Assembly (NCBI RefSeq): GCF_000243735.2
Contig: NZ_AHMP02000003.1
Location: forward strand, 1,079,001-1,143,000
DNA: 64,000 bases
Reading direction: 5' to 3'
Source of the DNA: Leptospira kmetyi serovar Malaysia str. Bejo-Iso9
GTDB lineage: Bacteria > Spirochaetota > Leptospiria > Leptospirales > Leptospiraceae
A program made the translations under genes and the position numbers. This document shows, one piece after another, positions 38,714 through 47,927 of the stretch. The stretch's first letter is position 1. The number at the start of each line of letters is the position of its first letter. The notes beneath the pieces are model-generated. The model saw only the letters and a list, made by a program, of their open reading frames with translations. It was not told where the DNA came from and made no database searches.

Positions 38714-39804
38714 TAACGAATCCAAACGTAATTCTTTTTGGAGGCTAACTCGCAATAAAGATTGATCTGCGAAAGCGTGAAGTCATAGACGTTCTCTTTT
38801 TTCTCCAACCAGTTTCGATACCAATTCACGGTAAAGTCCACGGTTTCCGAAAAACCCAAAACGGCTTGCCATTTAAGATGAAACAAAACCTTATCACAAG
38901 AAAGTTTCAGCAGGTTGGCTTCCTTGCCTCCTCCCTCGAATCCTTCGGGAACTCCCCACTTCATTCCGGGCCATCTTTCGACCATCGCGTCCAACAATTC
39001 TGAAACGGTCTGATTCACGTTCGCATCCGGTCCGAAGTTGAAGGCCTCTCCGATCAGATCCTTTTGACCTTCATACAACTTAGCGCCTAACAATAAATAG
39101 CCGCTCAGCGGCTCTAAGACGTGTTGCCAAGGACGAGTTGCCAAAGGGCTTCGAATCGAAACCGATTCTTTTGCGGACCAAGCGCGGATACAATCGGGAA
39201 CGATCCGATCCGCGGCCCAATCTCCTCCGCCGATCACGTTACCGGCTCTTGTAATCGCGATTCTCGTATTCGATTCCTTAAAATAGGAATGATAAAAGGA
39301 ATGTGCGACCAAATCCGCACAACTTTTCGAGCCGCTGTAAGGATCATGACCGCCTAACGCATCCGTTTCACGATATCCCCAGCACCACTCGTCGTTTCGA
39401 TAAGCCTTGTCGCTTGTGATTAAAACCGCGACTTCTACCCAACTTCTGGTTCGAACGATATCGAGTAGATTTACCATCCCCATTACGTTCGTCTCGAAGG
39501 TTGCGGTCGGATCTTGATACGACTTTCTTACGAGAGCTTGAGCCGCCATGTGAAAGATGATCTGCGGTTTAAAATCGTCGATGACATTCGATAACACGTT
39601 TCGATCTCGGATATCTCCTCGATAATCTTTGATCTTTTTACCTAGATCCAACAATTCGAAATGGTTCGGAGAAGTCGGAATATCCAAGGAGAATCCGGCG
39701 ACTTCCGCGCCTAAGGATTGTAACCATACGGCCAACCAGGATCCTTTAAACCCCGTGTGGCCGGTGATCAATATTCTTTTATTCTTATATATATTCTGAA
39801 ACAT
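38713..39804 (-). CDS. rfbG: CDP-glucose 4,6-dehydratase
   Basis: 363-residue SDR that converts CDP-D-glucose to CDP-4-keto-6-deoxy-D-glucose. ILITGHTGFKGSWLAVWLQS is the signature N terminus of RfbG (GHTGFKGSWL), followed by IIFHMAAQALVRKSYQDPTA, ITSDKAYRN, the catalytic HDPYSGSKSCADLV, and ITRAGNVIGGGDWAADRIVP. ATG 39804 overlaps the rfbF stop (TAATG). No RfbH 3-dehydrase is present, so the intermediate is not routed to 3,6-dideoxyhexoses. Confidence 0.95.
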   Translation of the reverse strand: MFQNIYKNKRILITGHTGFKGSWLAVWLQSLGAEVAGFSLDIPTSPNHFELLDLGKKIKDYRGDIRDRNVLSNVIDDFKPQIIFHMAAQALVRKSYQDPTATFETNVMGMVNLLDIVRTRSWVEVAVLITSDKAYRNDEWCWGYRETDALGGHDPYSGSKSCADLVAHSFYHSYFKESNTRIAITRAGNVIGGGDWAADRIVPDCIRAWSAKESVSIRSPLATRPWQHVLEPLSGYLLLGAKLYEGQKDLIGEAFNFGPDANVNQTVSELLDAMVERWPGMKWGVPEGFEGGGKEANLLKLSCDKVLFHLKWQAVLGFSETVDFTVNWYRNWLEKKENVYDFTLSQINLYCELASKKNYVWIR

Positions 39805-40571
39805 TAAGGGCTTAATTTCCAAGGAGCTTTATTTTGTAGCCACAACTCTTCCAAAGTGTGTTTATCTCTAAGAGTATCCATACACTGCCAATATCCGTGA
39901 TGATGGTAAGCCATCAACTCGCCCGCCTGAGCGAGCGCTTCCAAAGGAACTCTTTCCAACATAGTCGATTCATCTGCTATATAATTCAGGACTTCCGGTT
40001 CGAAGACGAAGAATCCTCCGTTGATCCATCCTTCTTCCGCTTGCGGCTTTTCCTGAAATCGAATGACTTGATTGCCTGAAATCGACAATTCGCCGAACCG
40101 AACCGGCGGTCTAACTGCGGTCACTGTGGCGAGTTTTCCATGGGACTTATGAAAACTTAATAGTTTTTGAATATCAACGTTGGAAACCCCGTCTCCGTAT
40201 GTTACCATAAAGGTTTCTTTTAAATGATCTTTAAGACGTAACAATCTTCCGCCGGTCATAGTGAGAGCTCCGGTATCGATCAATTGAACTCTCCAATCTT
40301 CAGCGGTAGGATTCGAGTATTCCACTCCTCCGGATTTTAAGCTGACAGTGAGATCGCTCATTCTCGCGTGATAGTTTAGGAAGTAATCCTTGATCACTTC
40401 ACCTTTATAACCTAACGCTAATATAAAATCTCCGAACCCGTAGTGTTCGTAAATTTTCATTATATGCCAAAGAATCGGTTTTCCGGCGATTTCCACCATC
40501 GGTTTCGGTTTTATCGTCGTCTCTTCACTCAGACGAGTTCCCAAACCACCGCAAAGCAATACAGTTTTCAT
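39804..40571 (-). CDS. rfbF: Glucose-1-phosphate cytidylyltransferase
   Basis: Makes CDP-glucose from CTP and glucose 1-phosphate, the first step of the CDP-6-deoxyhexose route. 255 residues, as usual. Motifs: TVLLCGGLGTRLSEETTIKP, KPMVEIAGKPILWHIMKIY, MVTYGDGVSNVDIQKLL (GDG, about 130) and WINGGFFVFEPEVLNYI. ATG at 40571, 9 bases after the GT4 gene. It forms a tight four-gene unit with rfbG, the cupin and the SDR. Confidence 0.96.
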   Translation of the reverse strand: MKTVLLCGGLGTRLSEETTIKPKPMVEIAGKPILWHIMKIYEHYGFGDFILALGYKGEVIKDYFLNYHARMSDLTVSLKSGGVEYSNPTAEDWRVQLIDTGALTMTGGRLLRLKDHLKETFMVTYGDGVSNVDIQKLLSFHKSHGKLATVTAVRPPVRFGELSISGNQVIRFQEKPQAEEGWINGGFFVFEPEVLNYIADESTMLERVPLEALAQAGELMAYHHHGYWQCMDTLRDKHTLEELWLQNKAPWKLSP

Positions 40572-40580
40572 TCAATTTCC

Positions 40581-41804
40581 TTAAACAATTGTACAAAGTT
40601 TTTCGTATTCAGAATTCATTTTTGAAGAAGTAAATTCTTCGAGGAAGCGTTTATAACCGGCAAGACCCATTTCTTTACTTATTTTAGGATTCTTAAGCAA
40701 ATGATCGATCGCCTTTCCCATAGCCTTCACGTCTTTGGCCGGGACGACCATTCCCGTTTTTCCGTCCGCAACAACTTCTTTCATTCCGCCGAAGTCAGTG
40801 CATATTACCGGTTTTTTCATTCTCATACTTTCCAGAATCACCATTCCGAAACTTTCAAAATGAGAAGAAGGAACGACGAGTAAATCCACTTGTTTTAAAA
40901 ACTGATTCACATCGTTATGAAAACCTAAAAAACTAACGGGGTTTTTATAAGCAGCTGATATCTGCTTCAAATAATCGATATAAGTCGGATCGCCCGGACC
41001 CAAAAGAGCCAGCTCACACTTCGCGGTTACGAATTCAAAAGCCTGCACCAAAGTATGGGGCGCTTTCGGAGGAGCTAAAGAACCGATGAAGCCTACAACT
41101 TTTCGTTCTTTGGGTTTCCAATGTAAAGAACTTAGTTTCTTAGGTTCATCAACGGTAGAATCGACCGGAAGACCGTTGTAGATCCTCTTGAGTTTTCTTC
41201 CAAAGACTTCGGCTTCTAAAACGTCCCTCAAAGCGTTTGATACCGTTACGATTTCAGTCGCGGAAAATTCCATCGTTTTTGCTTGAACCCATCGCGGGAA
41301 AGAATATAACAATTTTAAGATTTTCCCTTGTTTCGCCGGAAAGTTGTGAAGCACCAAAATCCGATTTTGAATATTCAATATCTTTGATGCGATCATCAAA
41401 AGTCGACTGAGCTTTCCACCCGGCCATCCGCCGCTATGACAGTAAAGAACGTCAGGTTTTATCTTTCGAACTTTGAGAAGAATAATAAGCAGGAAAAAGG
41501 GGCTTGAGAGAAAGGTTGTTACGTTATATAGGAATTTCCTTACGATCTTTCCCATCAAGTTAGACGAGAAAGTCTCCAAACGATTGTTGATCCATTCTTC
41601 CGGAAGTCTAACGTTTAGTCTTTCTATCTTTACTTCCTTGATGTTCCTGAAAAGTTCTTTCGTTTCCGGAAAGGCCCAATGTTCACGATTCAGTAAAATC
41701 GTTACGCGATTGTGAGCGCTCGATTCAAGAGCCTGGCAACTCCAAACCCGATACATTCCCTTTGTTGATTTTATGTATTCGTCTGAAAAGAAAAGAACGT
41801 TCAT
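40581..41804 (-). CDS. GT4 glycosyltransferase
   Basis: 407-residue GT-B enzyme. The N-terminal domain has VLFFSDEYIKSTKGMYRVWS and DVLYCHSGGWPGGKLSRLLM. The C-terminal domain has RKVVGFIGSLAPPKAPHTLV and the donor block LVVPSSHFESFGMVILESMR (ExFGxxxLE), then PVICTDFGGMKEVVADGKTG. It lies just before the CDP-sugar cassette and may use that sugar (inference from position only). ATG at 41804. Confidence 0.87.
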   Translation of the reverse strand: MNVLFFSDEYIKSTKGMYRVWSCQALESSAHNRVTILLNREHWAFPETKELFRNIKEVKIERLNVRLPEEWINNRLETFSSNLMGKIVRKFLYNVTTFLSSPFFLLIILLKVRKIKPDVLYCHSGGWPGGKLSRLLMIASKILNIQNRILVLHNFPAKQGKILKLLYSFPRWVQAKTMEFSATEIVTVSNALRDVLEAEVFGRKLKRIYNGLPVDSTVDEPKKLSSLHWKPKERKVVGFIGSLAPPKAPHTLVQAFEFVTAKCELALLGPGDPTYIDYLKQISAAYKNPVSFLGFHNDVNQFLKQVDLLVVPSSHFESFGMVILESMRMKKPVICTDFGGMKEVVADGKTGMVVPAKDVKAMGKAIDHLLKNPKISKEMGLAGYKRFLEEFTSSKMNSEYEKLCTIV

Positions 41805-41820
41805 TGAGTATTAAATGATC

Positions 41821-42531
41821 TTAACTACAGCGATAAACGTTTATGGATCTTGAATTTTTATTTTTCATAGACCATCCGAATAAGATCCGGATGAACCAAA
41901 TTTTGAAGCGAGTTCTAATTCCAAGCAAAGGTTCAGAATCGATCGAGTCGTATAGCTGCAGATGTTGAAAACCTGTGGAATTCGCGATCTTTCTAAATAA
42001 CCAATCCGGAACCTCCGTTATATGACCAACGGAATTTTCATATCCACTCTCTCCAAAATACAAGGAATGTCCTTCCGTTATATAAAAGACACGATCTAAA
42101 AAAGAATCTCCGTTCGGGGTCGTGATAATTAAAATACCGTTCGGCTTAAGTAGTTTTCTTAAATTCCTAAGAAAGTTCCACGGATTTTCCAAATGCTCGA
42201 GAATTTCTATAGCAACAATCAGATCGTATTTTGTTTCGGAGATCTTCTTACTAAATTCTTCATTTAGATCCAGTGAGAATCTTTTCTTCGCTTTGATCAA
42301 AGCTTGTTTTTCGAAATCGTTAATGCTGATCGACCAGGATGGAAACGAATCGGAGAGTCTTTGAGCAAAGGCTCCGCTACCGGTCGCAATATCCAAAACT
42401 TTTAATTTTTCCAAATTGCCTAATTTTTCTCGAATCAGCTCAAAACAAAGGTCGTGGACTCTATAATCCGCCCTTATCGGCAGACCTTTATAATCTCTTC
42501 CCCAGACCATTTTTTTTTCTTTTCTAAACAT
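41821..42531 (-). CDS. Class I SAM-dependent methyltransferase
   Basis: 236 residues. The SAM domain starts near residue 40: KLKVLDIATGSGAFAQRLSD (motif I, D-x-A-T-G-S-G), WSISINDFEKQALIKAKKRF, and YDLIVAIEILEHLENPWNFL with the IxxxEHxxNP block of UbiG/Methyltransf_11-like enzymes, then GILIITTPNGDSFLDRVFYI. I use ATG 42531 with GGA about eleven bases upstream; a TTG nine bases earlier is possible. It sits after the LIC12162-type transferase gene. The target is unknown. Confidence 0.78.
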   Translation of the reverse strand: MFRKEKKMVWGRDYKGLPIRADYRVHDLCFELIREKLGNLEKLKVLDIATGSGAFAQRLSDSFPSWSISINDFEKQALIKAKKRFSLDLNEEFSKKISETKYDLIVAIEILEHLENPWNFLRNLRKLLKPNGILIITTPNGDSFLDRVFYITEGHSLYFGESGYENSVGHITEVPDWLFRKIANSTGFQHLQLYDSIDSEPLLGIRTRFKIWFIRILFGWSMKNKNSRSINVYRCS

Positions 42532-42572
42532 TATATGCAAGTTCCTTCAATTGGAATACGAATTCGGTCATT

Positions 42573-44336
42573 CTACGGATCAGAGAACTTATGATTCGTA
42601 GAATTCAACAATATATGTCGTAGTATTGATACTGGCATTTTAACGCGTCTCGCATACTGATTGCAAAAAACGACTCTCGCGGCTTGAACGATCTCGCTGT
42701 ACCACCAAGCGTCGATCGTTTCCCAACGTTTTGAGAGAAAATCCGTTAAATCGCTCATGGATGAATAGAAAATGCCGGCTTCCCGTAATTTCTCATAATA
42801 CGGTAAAGCTTCTTCGACTACGTGGGTAAATTCGTTTCTCCAAAAACAAAGAGTAGGAATATTAAGACTTAATGTTTCTAGAATTCCGGTAGAATCATAA
42901 GAATGTACGACCACACGAGATTTCGAAATCAATTCATTTAATTTTAAATGACTCGAATCGATATGAACGTTCGGATCGAAATCTCTCCAGCGATTCTCAT
43001 CAAACCAATCGGAATTTTTAGACGAATTGTGAAGCCTTACGATCGTCTTCTCACGAATCCTATCCGGTAAACTTTTATAAAAATATAATTGTTCTTCAAA
43101 GTATTTTGTAAAATCAAACCAACAATCCTCGGGACCAAGTCGAATCGCCGGAGGAAATTCGATTAACAAAAGTCCTCCCTGCGGATCGTGGTTTTTTTCT
43201 TTTTCGCCGCATTTAGTAAAAACGAAAGCCGGGATATGTTTCCGATCTGCGCTCCATCCCCAAGTGATAAATCGATCGGCACTTACAAGTTCGGGGGATT
43301 TCTGAATACCGCGTAAAGTTCCGTAATTATTACCGTGTTGTCCGATTACGTAAGGAACACCATGGATCGTTTTTTCGGCCGCCCATACTTTAAACAACTC
43401 ATCCGTATCGAAATTATTGGAAGTAAATATGAAACGAGGTTTTTTCGGCCAATTGATTTCTTTAGACGTTTGCAATAATTCCTCAAACCCTTCTACAAAA
43501 CATCGAGGTAACACCTTTAAGATATTTCTTCTTGCGTAGGTTTCAAAATCTTGCTTACCATCTTCTTCAATTCGAACGGAACTACGAAGAGTTTTATCGA
43601 CAGTCCATTCCGGTAATTCTTGTAGTCTCCAGAATTGAGGAATTTGTCCTAAACTCAATTGTAAGAGTATTTCCTTCTGGATAGGTAGATATGTATTAAC
43701 GAGAAATGCATCCGAGTTTCTTGCAAAGACCGGCAATACTCGATTTAGAAAATATACGATGACCTTTTTCCAGAAAGGTTTAACTATCGGATGAGCTATG
43801 GCATTCAATTCCTTTGCGGATTCAGAACTTTCCTCAAACGCGGAAAAATTAAAAAATTTGAGAATTTCAATGTTAACATTGTGATTCCAAAAGTTCTTAC
43901 CGACATCTAAAATAAAACCAATGGAATCGTTCGGCGCTAAATCGTAATCGTCAAATTTCAACTCGGTCGTTCCGGAAATTTCGTAACGATCCAAAACCTG
44001 CTCCATGGTTTTATAACGATTGTAAAAAACTCGAAGATATCTTAAGATCCAATGACCCAATACGAGATTCCAATAACGGGTCGAATACGAAACGGAATGA
44101 AGTTGATTCAAGGCTTCCGTAATTTCGTTTAAAAAAACCAATCTTAAACTTTCTAAATAATCAAAGTCATTCTTTTTTACGTTCGGATCCACTCCATAGG
44201 GAAGAGCGACTTCATAGTCCAAAGCGCTCCAGACATGTTTTCGATCATAACGTCTACACCATTCGCCTAAAAATAAAATGGGAACGTCTTTTTTCCAAGT
44301 CCGTTCGTCGGCGGTCGTTACGAGATATCGTTTCAA
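42573..44336 (-). CDS. LIC12162-type transferase
   Basis: 587 residues. The N terminus LVTTADERTWKKDVPILFLG, then EWCRRYDRKHVWSALDYEVA, matches the LIC12162 family of putative transferases found in Leptospira and other polysaccharide clusters. A central IFTSNNFDTDELFKVWAAEK, GVPYVIGQHGNNYGTLRG and late LSKSRVVVHSYDSTGILETL-like blocks suggest a GT-B fold. The substrate is not established. No ATG fits, so the best start is TTG 44336, 47 bases after the PseG-like gene. The longer frame starting inside that gene is basic and not conserved. Confidence 0.78.
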   Translation of the reverse strand: MKRYLVTTADERTWKKDVPILFLGEWCRRYDRKHVWSALDYEVALPYGVDPNVKKNDFDYLESLRLVFLNEITEALNQLHSVSYSTRYWNLVLGHWILRYLRVFYNRYKTMEQVLDRYEISGTTELKFDDYDLAPNDSIGFILDVGKNFWNHNVNIEILKFFNFSAFEESSESAKELNAIAHPIVKPFWKKVIVYFLNRVLPVFARNSDAFLVNTYLPIQKEILLQLSLGQIPQFWRLQELPEWTVDKTLRSSVRIEEDGKQDFETYARRNILKVLPRCFVEGFEELLQTSKEINWPKKPRFIFTSNNFDTDELFKVWAAEKTIHGVPYVIGQHGNNYGTLRGIQKSPELVSADRFITWGWSADRKHIPAFVFTKCGEKEKNHDPQGGLLLIEFPPAIRLGPEDCWFDFTKYFEEQLYFYKSLPDRIREKTIVRLHNSSKNSDWFDENRWRDFDPNVHIDSSHLKLNELISKSRVVVHSYDSTGILETLSLNIPTLCFWRNEFTHVVEEALPYYEKLREAGIFYSSMSDLTDFLSKRWETIDAWWYSEIVQAARVVFCNQYARRVKMPVSILRHILLNSTNHKFSDP

Positions 44337-44383
44337 TTTTGAAAAATAAAAAGGAGGAAGAACTACTATCGAAGCAAGACGCG

Positions 44384-45394
44384 TTATCCGAAATGAGAAG
44401 CCGTTTCCGAGGAAAATTCCAAAATCTGAGCCGCGAGATTGTCCGCCCCTTTTCCATCGATGAGAGAGCGCCCTACTTCGTATATTTTCGTTCTTTCGGA
44501 CTTTGGTTTTAAAACCTCGATCGATTCGGAAACTTTTTCCAAAAGGGAAGAATCGTCCCAGTTGAGTATTTCTCGAATACAACCTCTATCATAGAATGAT
44601 TTTATATTATTCACTTGGTCGTAGTCGATACAAATCGCGACAAACGGAATACCGAGAAAGGCAAGTTCGTTCATCGTTTGTCCCGCGGCTGTTATGACAA
44701 GATCGGAAGTACATAAGAGATCGATCATAGACTTCGCGTCCAGTTTTCTCAGAATTTTCAAATTCGGAATTTGATATTTTCGATTCAATTCATCCGCATA
44801 TTCGTCGATTCCCGCCAGGGCGATAAACTCAATATCCGGATATTGGTTTACGAACGTCGCAAATTTTGGAATCAAATGTCGATAGTCGCTTCCCCCGCTC
44901 GTAAGAATTACTTTCTGAATTTTTTCCCGAACTACAAAATCGTTTCGTCTGTCCTTGAACTGTGGTCTTAGAATCGTATAACGATTTCCTGAAATTACTT
45001 TAGCGGTTTGCCCGTCATATTGAATCTCGGAACCGTGAACGTTTGGATTCACGATTAGATCGAAGGGATAATAAATCCTGTTGAAATCATCTATGACTGC
45101 GGTATAGGAAAAATTCTCCGAAATTCTTTTCAAAGCCTCCGAATTCGATATGTATGAATCTACGACGGCGATATCTCCGGCAGGAATCGGCACGTTCATA
45201 TCCATCCAATTCTGAAATGTGGAACGTTCGTATTTGAATTCTGGCCAATCCCGGACGAACATACAAATATCGGTTTCGAGACCTCGCATCTCTAAGGAAT
45301 TGCGAAGCGCTTCACAACGAATCAAATGACCGTATCCGATTCCTTCTCCGGTCTCTGTAAAAAAAACGGCCTTCTTATTTTTAACGATATTCAT
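44384..45394 (-). CDS. PseG-like nucleotide-sugar hydrolase
   Basis: 336 residues resembling PseG, the GT-B-fold enzyme that cleaves UDP from UDP-2,4-diacetamido-L-altrose in pseudaminic-acid synthesis. Signature: FTETGEGIGYGHLIRCEALR near the N terminus (GxGHxxRCxxL), DIAVVDSYISNSEALK, VILTSGGSDYRHLIPKF and DLVITAAGQTMNELAFLGIP. Start ATG 45394 follows TTTGGAAAGA; a TTG nine bases upstream is less likely. It belongs with the second nonulosonate block, where it would release the free 6-carbon sugar for the NeuB-type synthase. Confidence 0.8.
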   Translation of the reverse strand: MNIVKNKKAVFFTETGEGIGYGHLIRCEALRNSLEMRGLETDICMFVRDWPEFKYERSTFQNWMDMNVPIPAGDIAVVDSYISNSEALKRISENFSYTAVIDDFNRIYYPFDLIVNPNVHGSEIQYDGQTAKVISGNRYTILRPQFKDRRNDFVVREKIQKVILTSGGSDYRHLIPKFATFVNQYPDIEFIALAGIDEYADELNRKYQIPNLKILRKLDAKSMIDLLCTSDLVITAAGQTMNELAFLGIPFVAICIDYDQVNNIKSFYDRGCIREILNWDDSSLLEKVSESIEVLKPKSERTKIYEVGRSLIDGKGADNLAAQILEFSSETASHFG

Positions 45395-45415
45395 TCTTTC
45401 CAAATCCGTTTTCGT

Positions 45416-46450
45416 TCAACTAAACTCATCGATTCTTGCCAAGTCCTTAGCTACGGACTCGATCAGTTCGTCGCTTGGATTGATACAATTTACCTTGGAC
45501 ACACCTATAATCAACTTGCGCAAATCAACATCGTATCTTTTGAGAATACGCTTAAAACGAGGAAGATGTCCCGAGTGGAACTTAGAAATTCCGATCACGA
45601 TGTCCATAGAACTTAAACCTTGAGGATACAACATCAACGGTTCTATGATGGTTTCGGACATTTCCAATAATAGAAACGGATCAAGGTTGGTATCAAAACC
45701 GTATTCTTGAAAGATAAACGCCATCGCTTCCGTCTGGGCGTTGCCGGCGCTTCTACCCATTCCGCGTAACGTGGCGTCTACGAATTTCGCTCCGCTTTTT
45801 AATGCTGCGAGAGAATTCGCATTCGCCATTCCCAAGTTGTTATGACCGTGAAATCCCACAGGCGCTTCGGAATGATCGCGAATCACGGATACATATTCGC
45901 TGATTTGTTCAGGCAACATACAACCGGCAGAGTCGACTAAACAAATCGCATCCACACCCCAGCCTTTGATGTTTTTTATAATCTTAGCAAGTTCCGTTGA
46001 ATTGACCGCGTAAGACTTCATCATGTTCAAACTAACGTGCAATCCCAACTCTTGAGAATATTCTATGAAACTTTTGGTAGCTTCTAAATCGGTGACGTCC
46101 TTTCCGATTCGGATAAAATCCAGACCTGCGTCTTTCGCCCTTTTGATATCTTCCTTCTTACCCACTCCCGGAATAAAAAAAGCGCCTATAAAAGAATTTT
46201 TAGTAACCGATTTAGCGGTGGAAATATAATCCTCATCCGATTCGAAAGCGATTCCGTTGGAAGGATTGGAAGCTCCGAGTCCGAGTCCATGTCCCACTTC
46301 GATCAAGCGAATCCCGGCTTTATCAAGATTGGAACTGATGTTCCGCGTATCCCGTGCCGAAAATTGGAAATTAATCGCGTAACCGCCGTCTCGAATCGTA
46401 CAATCGAGTAGGATCGGATGCTGAAAACTATTTATGAATTCTTTTATCAT
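45416..46450 (-). CDS. HMGL-type aldolase (DRE-TIM metallolyase)
   Basis: 344-residue TIM-barrel enzyme. It opens PILLDCTIRDGGYAINFQF, with the D-x-T-x-R-D-G motif of the DRE-TIM metallolyases, and has GFHGHNNLGMANANSLAALK (metal-binding H-x-H, about 198-217) and a VDSAGCMLPEQISEYV segment. It is closest in pattern to 4-hydroxy-2-oxovalerate aldolases, which form or cleave C-C bonds next to a 2-oxo acid such as pyruvate. Inside a sugar locus it may build an unusual acyl or side-chain unit. It overlaps the amidohydrolase gene by ATGA. Confidence 0.82.
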   Translation of the reverse strand: MIKEFINSFQHPILLDCTIRDGGYAINFQFSARDTRNISSNLDKAGIRLIEVGHGLGLGASNPSNGIAFESDEDYISTAKSVTKNSFIGAFFIPGVGKKEDIKRAKDAGLDFIRIGKDVTDLEATKSFIEYSQELGLHVSLNMMKSYAVNSTELAKIIKNIKGWGVDAICLVDSAGCMLPEQISEYVSVIRDHSEAPVGFHGHNNLGMANANSLAALKSGAKFVDATLRGMGRSAGNAQTEAMAFIFQEYGFDTNLDPFLLLEMSETIIEPLMLYPQGLSSMDIVIGISKFHSGHLPRFKRILKRYDVDLRKLIIGVSKVNCINPSDELIESVAKDLARIDEFS

Positions 46451-47244
46451 TTTAAGTTTAATATTTTTTTCGAAGTCTGAAACATCACTTGATTGATCTC
46501 GGTTTGACCGAAGCCGAATTTTTTAAAGAATAGATTGTGATCTTCGATCGCAGTTTCCAAGGACACGAACGGAAAATCGGAGCCGAACATAAAACGATCC
46601 GCTCCATATTTTCGAATACCGTAAGCCAAGTCCATTTCTACGCTACTATTCTTCCAAAACGTAACCGAAAACGAGGTTTCTAAATACGCGTTTGGATACA
46701 TTTCTGCGATCTGTAACGCCTCGATTAACTTTCCACCACCCGCATGAACCAATAAGACCGGACAAGATACCGCATCCAAAATATGAACGGCCAAAGGAAG
46801 ACTGTAATACTTATAGATCTTCTTACTGCCGAACGCAGAACAAACGTTGATGTAAAGACCTAATTTTTCCGCTTCGATACAAATCGTTTGAACCTTATCG
46901 AAATCGGATTCTTTGATTTCCTGTAGGTAAGAATGGAACGTGATCGATTTAAAACCTTCTTTTGCGGCTAAGGTCAAGGAATCCAACCATTCCGGATCTC
47001 TAAAATCGATTAGATAAGAATAAGAATATAAACTATCGTTTCTCGATTGACGAAACGCATTCAAGTGCGATCCGTTCTTTAAGAATTTAATATCGAAAAA
47101 ACAAATCACACCGTGCGAGATATCATTCTTCTTAAATGCTCCCTCTAAATGATCCCCGACGACCGAAACGCTATTCGGATCTATATTGAACAGATCCGCT
47201 TCACTCGGTTTGAGAATGGGATGAATGAACATATCGATAATCAT
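46447..47244 (-). CDS. Amidohydrolase-family (ACMSD-like) TIM-barrel protein
   Basis: 265 residues resembling amidohydrolase-2/ACMSD-like metal enzymes: a start at MIIDMFIHPILKPSEAD, a central FKSITFHSYLQEIK, PVLLVHAGGGKLIEALQIAE and DRFMFGSDFPFVSLETAIED with the conserved late Asp. The usual N-terminal D-x-H-x-H reads D-M-F-I-H, so the first metal His is Phe, and metal binding may be altered. It overlaps its neighbours by ATGA on both sides, between a methyltransferase and the aldolase, suggesting the three act in one short pathway. Confidence 0.75.
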   Translation of the reverse strand: MIIDMFIHPILKPSEADLFNIDPNSVSVVGDHLEGAFKKNDISHGVICFFDIKFLKNGSHLNAFRQSRNDSLYSYSYLIDFRDPEWLDSLTLAAKEGFKSITFHSYLQEIKESDFDKVQTICIEAEKLGLYINVCSAFGSKKIYKYYSLPLAVHILDAVSCPVLLVHAGGGKLIEALQIAEMYPNAYLETSFSVTFWKNSSVEMDLAYGIRKYGADRFMFGSDFPFVSLETAIEDHNLFFKKFGFGQTEINQVMFQTSKKILNLK

Positions 47245-47900
47245 AGTGGGCTTTTCCTTAATTGTAAAACAAACTCTCTCTGCGGAATCGAAATATAATC
47301 CTGAATCAGACTAACATGCGGGGTCAAAGTAAAGGCGAACTTTAACATCTCGGCGGGATCGTAATAATAAACGAAATCGTCGGGCGGATATTTCTCGTCT
47401 AAGACATGACTGAGCATGTCTACGACCAATACTTCTTTCGCATAACGAAACGCCTGCTCGATCATACCTTTCGCAAAATCTAAATTTCGAATTTCGGAAA
47501 ACTTAAAGTTTAAAACTCCGAACATGGAAACTACATCGTAGGAATTTTCTTGGATTCGACCCGGTTCGCTCAGGATGTTCACGATCTCGAACTTGCTTTT
47601 TGGAAATCGTTTTTTACATTCTCCGATCAGATCCGGATTTATATCGGCCCCGGAATACTCAAAATTCTTCCCTTCGGAATGGTCCAATAAGAATTGATTG
47701 AAATCGGCGAAACCGCAACCGATATCCAAAACTTTCTTATCGGAAATATCCAAATTTCGAACCGCATTTTGAAAACGAATTTCCTGGTTCGATTTATTAT
47801 CCCAACCGAGAGTGCGCGGATCTTGACCGAACTTTTGATATCGTGTGGAATATCTTTCGATTAACTTTTTATCTACGTTGTTTAATTCATCCAAATTCAT
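47241..47900 (-). CDS. Class I SAM-dependent methyltransferase
   Basis: 219 residues. SAM motifs: KKVLDIGCGFADFNQFLLDH (about 54-73), FEYSGADINPDLIGECKKRF, FEIVNILSE and YDVVSMFGVLNFKFSE. The N terminus carries a short ERYSTRYQKFGQDPRTLGWD cap. The substrate is unknown. Given the overlaps with the amidohydrolase and aldolase genes, it may methylate the small acyl precursor rather than a sugar (inference). ATG at 47900; 27 bases after the ATP-grasp gene. Confidence 0.76.
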   Translation of the reverse strand: MNLDELNNVDKKLIERYSTRYQKFGQDPRTLGWDNKSNQEIRFQNAVRNLDISDKKVLDIGCGFADFNQFLLDHSEGKNFEYSGADINPDLIGECKKRFPKSKFEIVNILSEPGRIQENSYDVVSMFGVLNFKFSEIRNLDFAKGMIEQAFRYAKEVLVVDMLSHVLDEKYPPDDFVYYYDPAEMLKFAFTLTPHVSLIQDYISIPQREFVLQLRKSPL

Positions 47901-47927
47901 CGTTGAATTCCGTTCCTATTTTAACGA

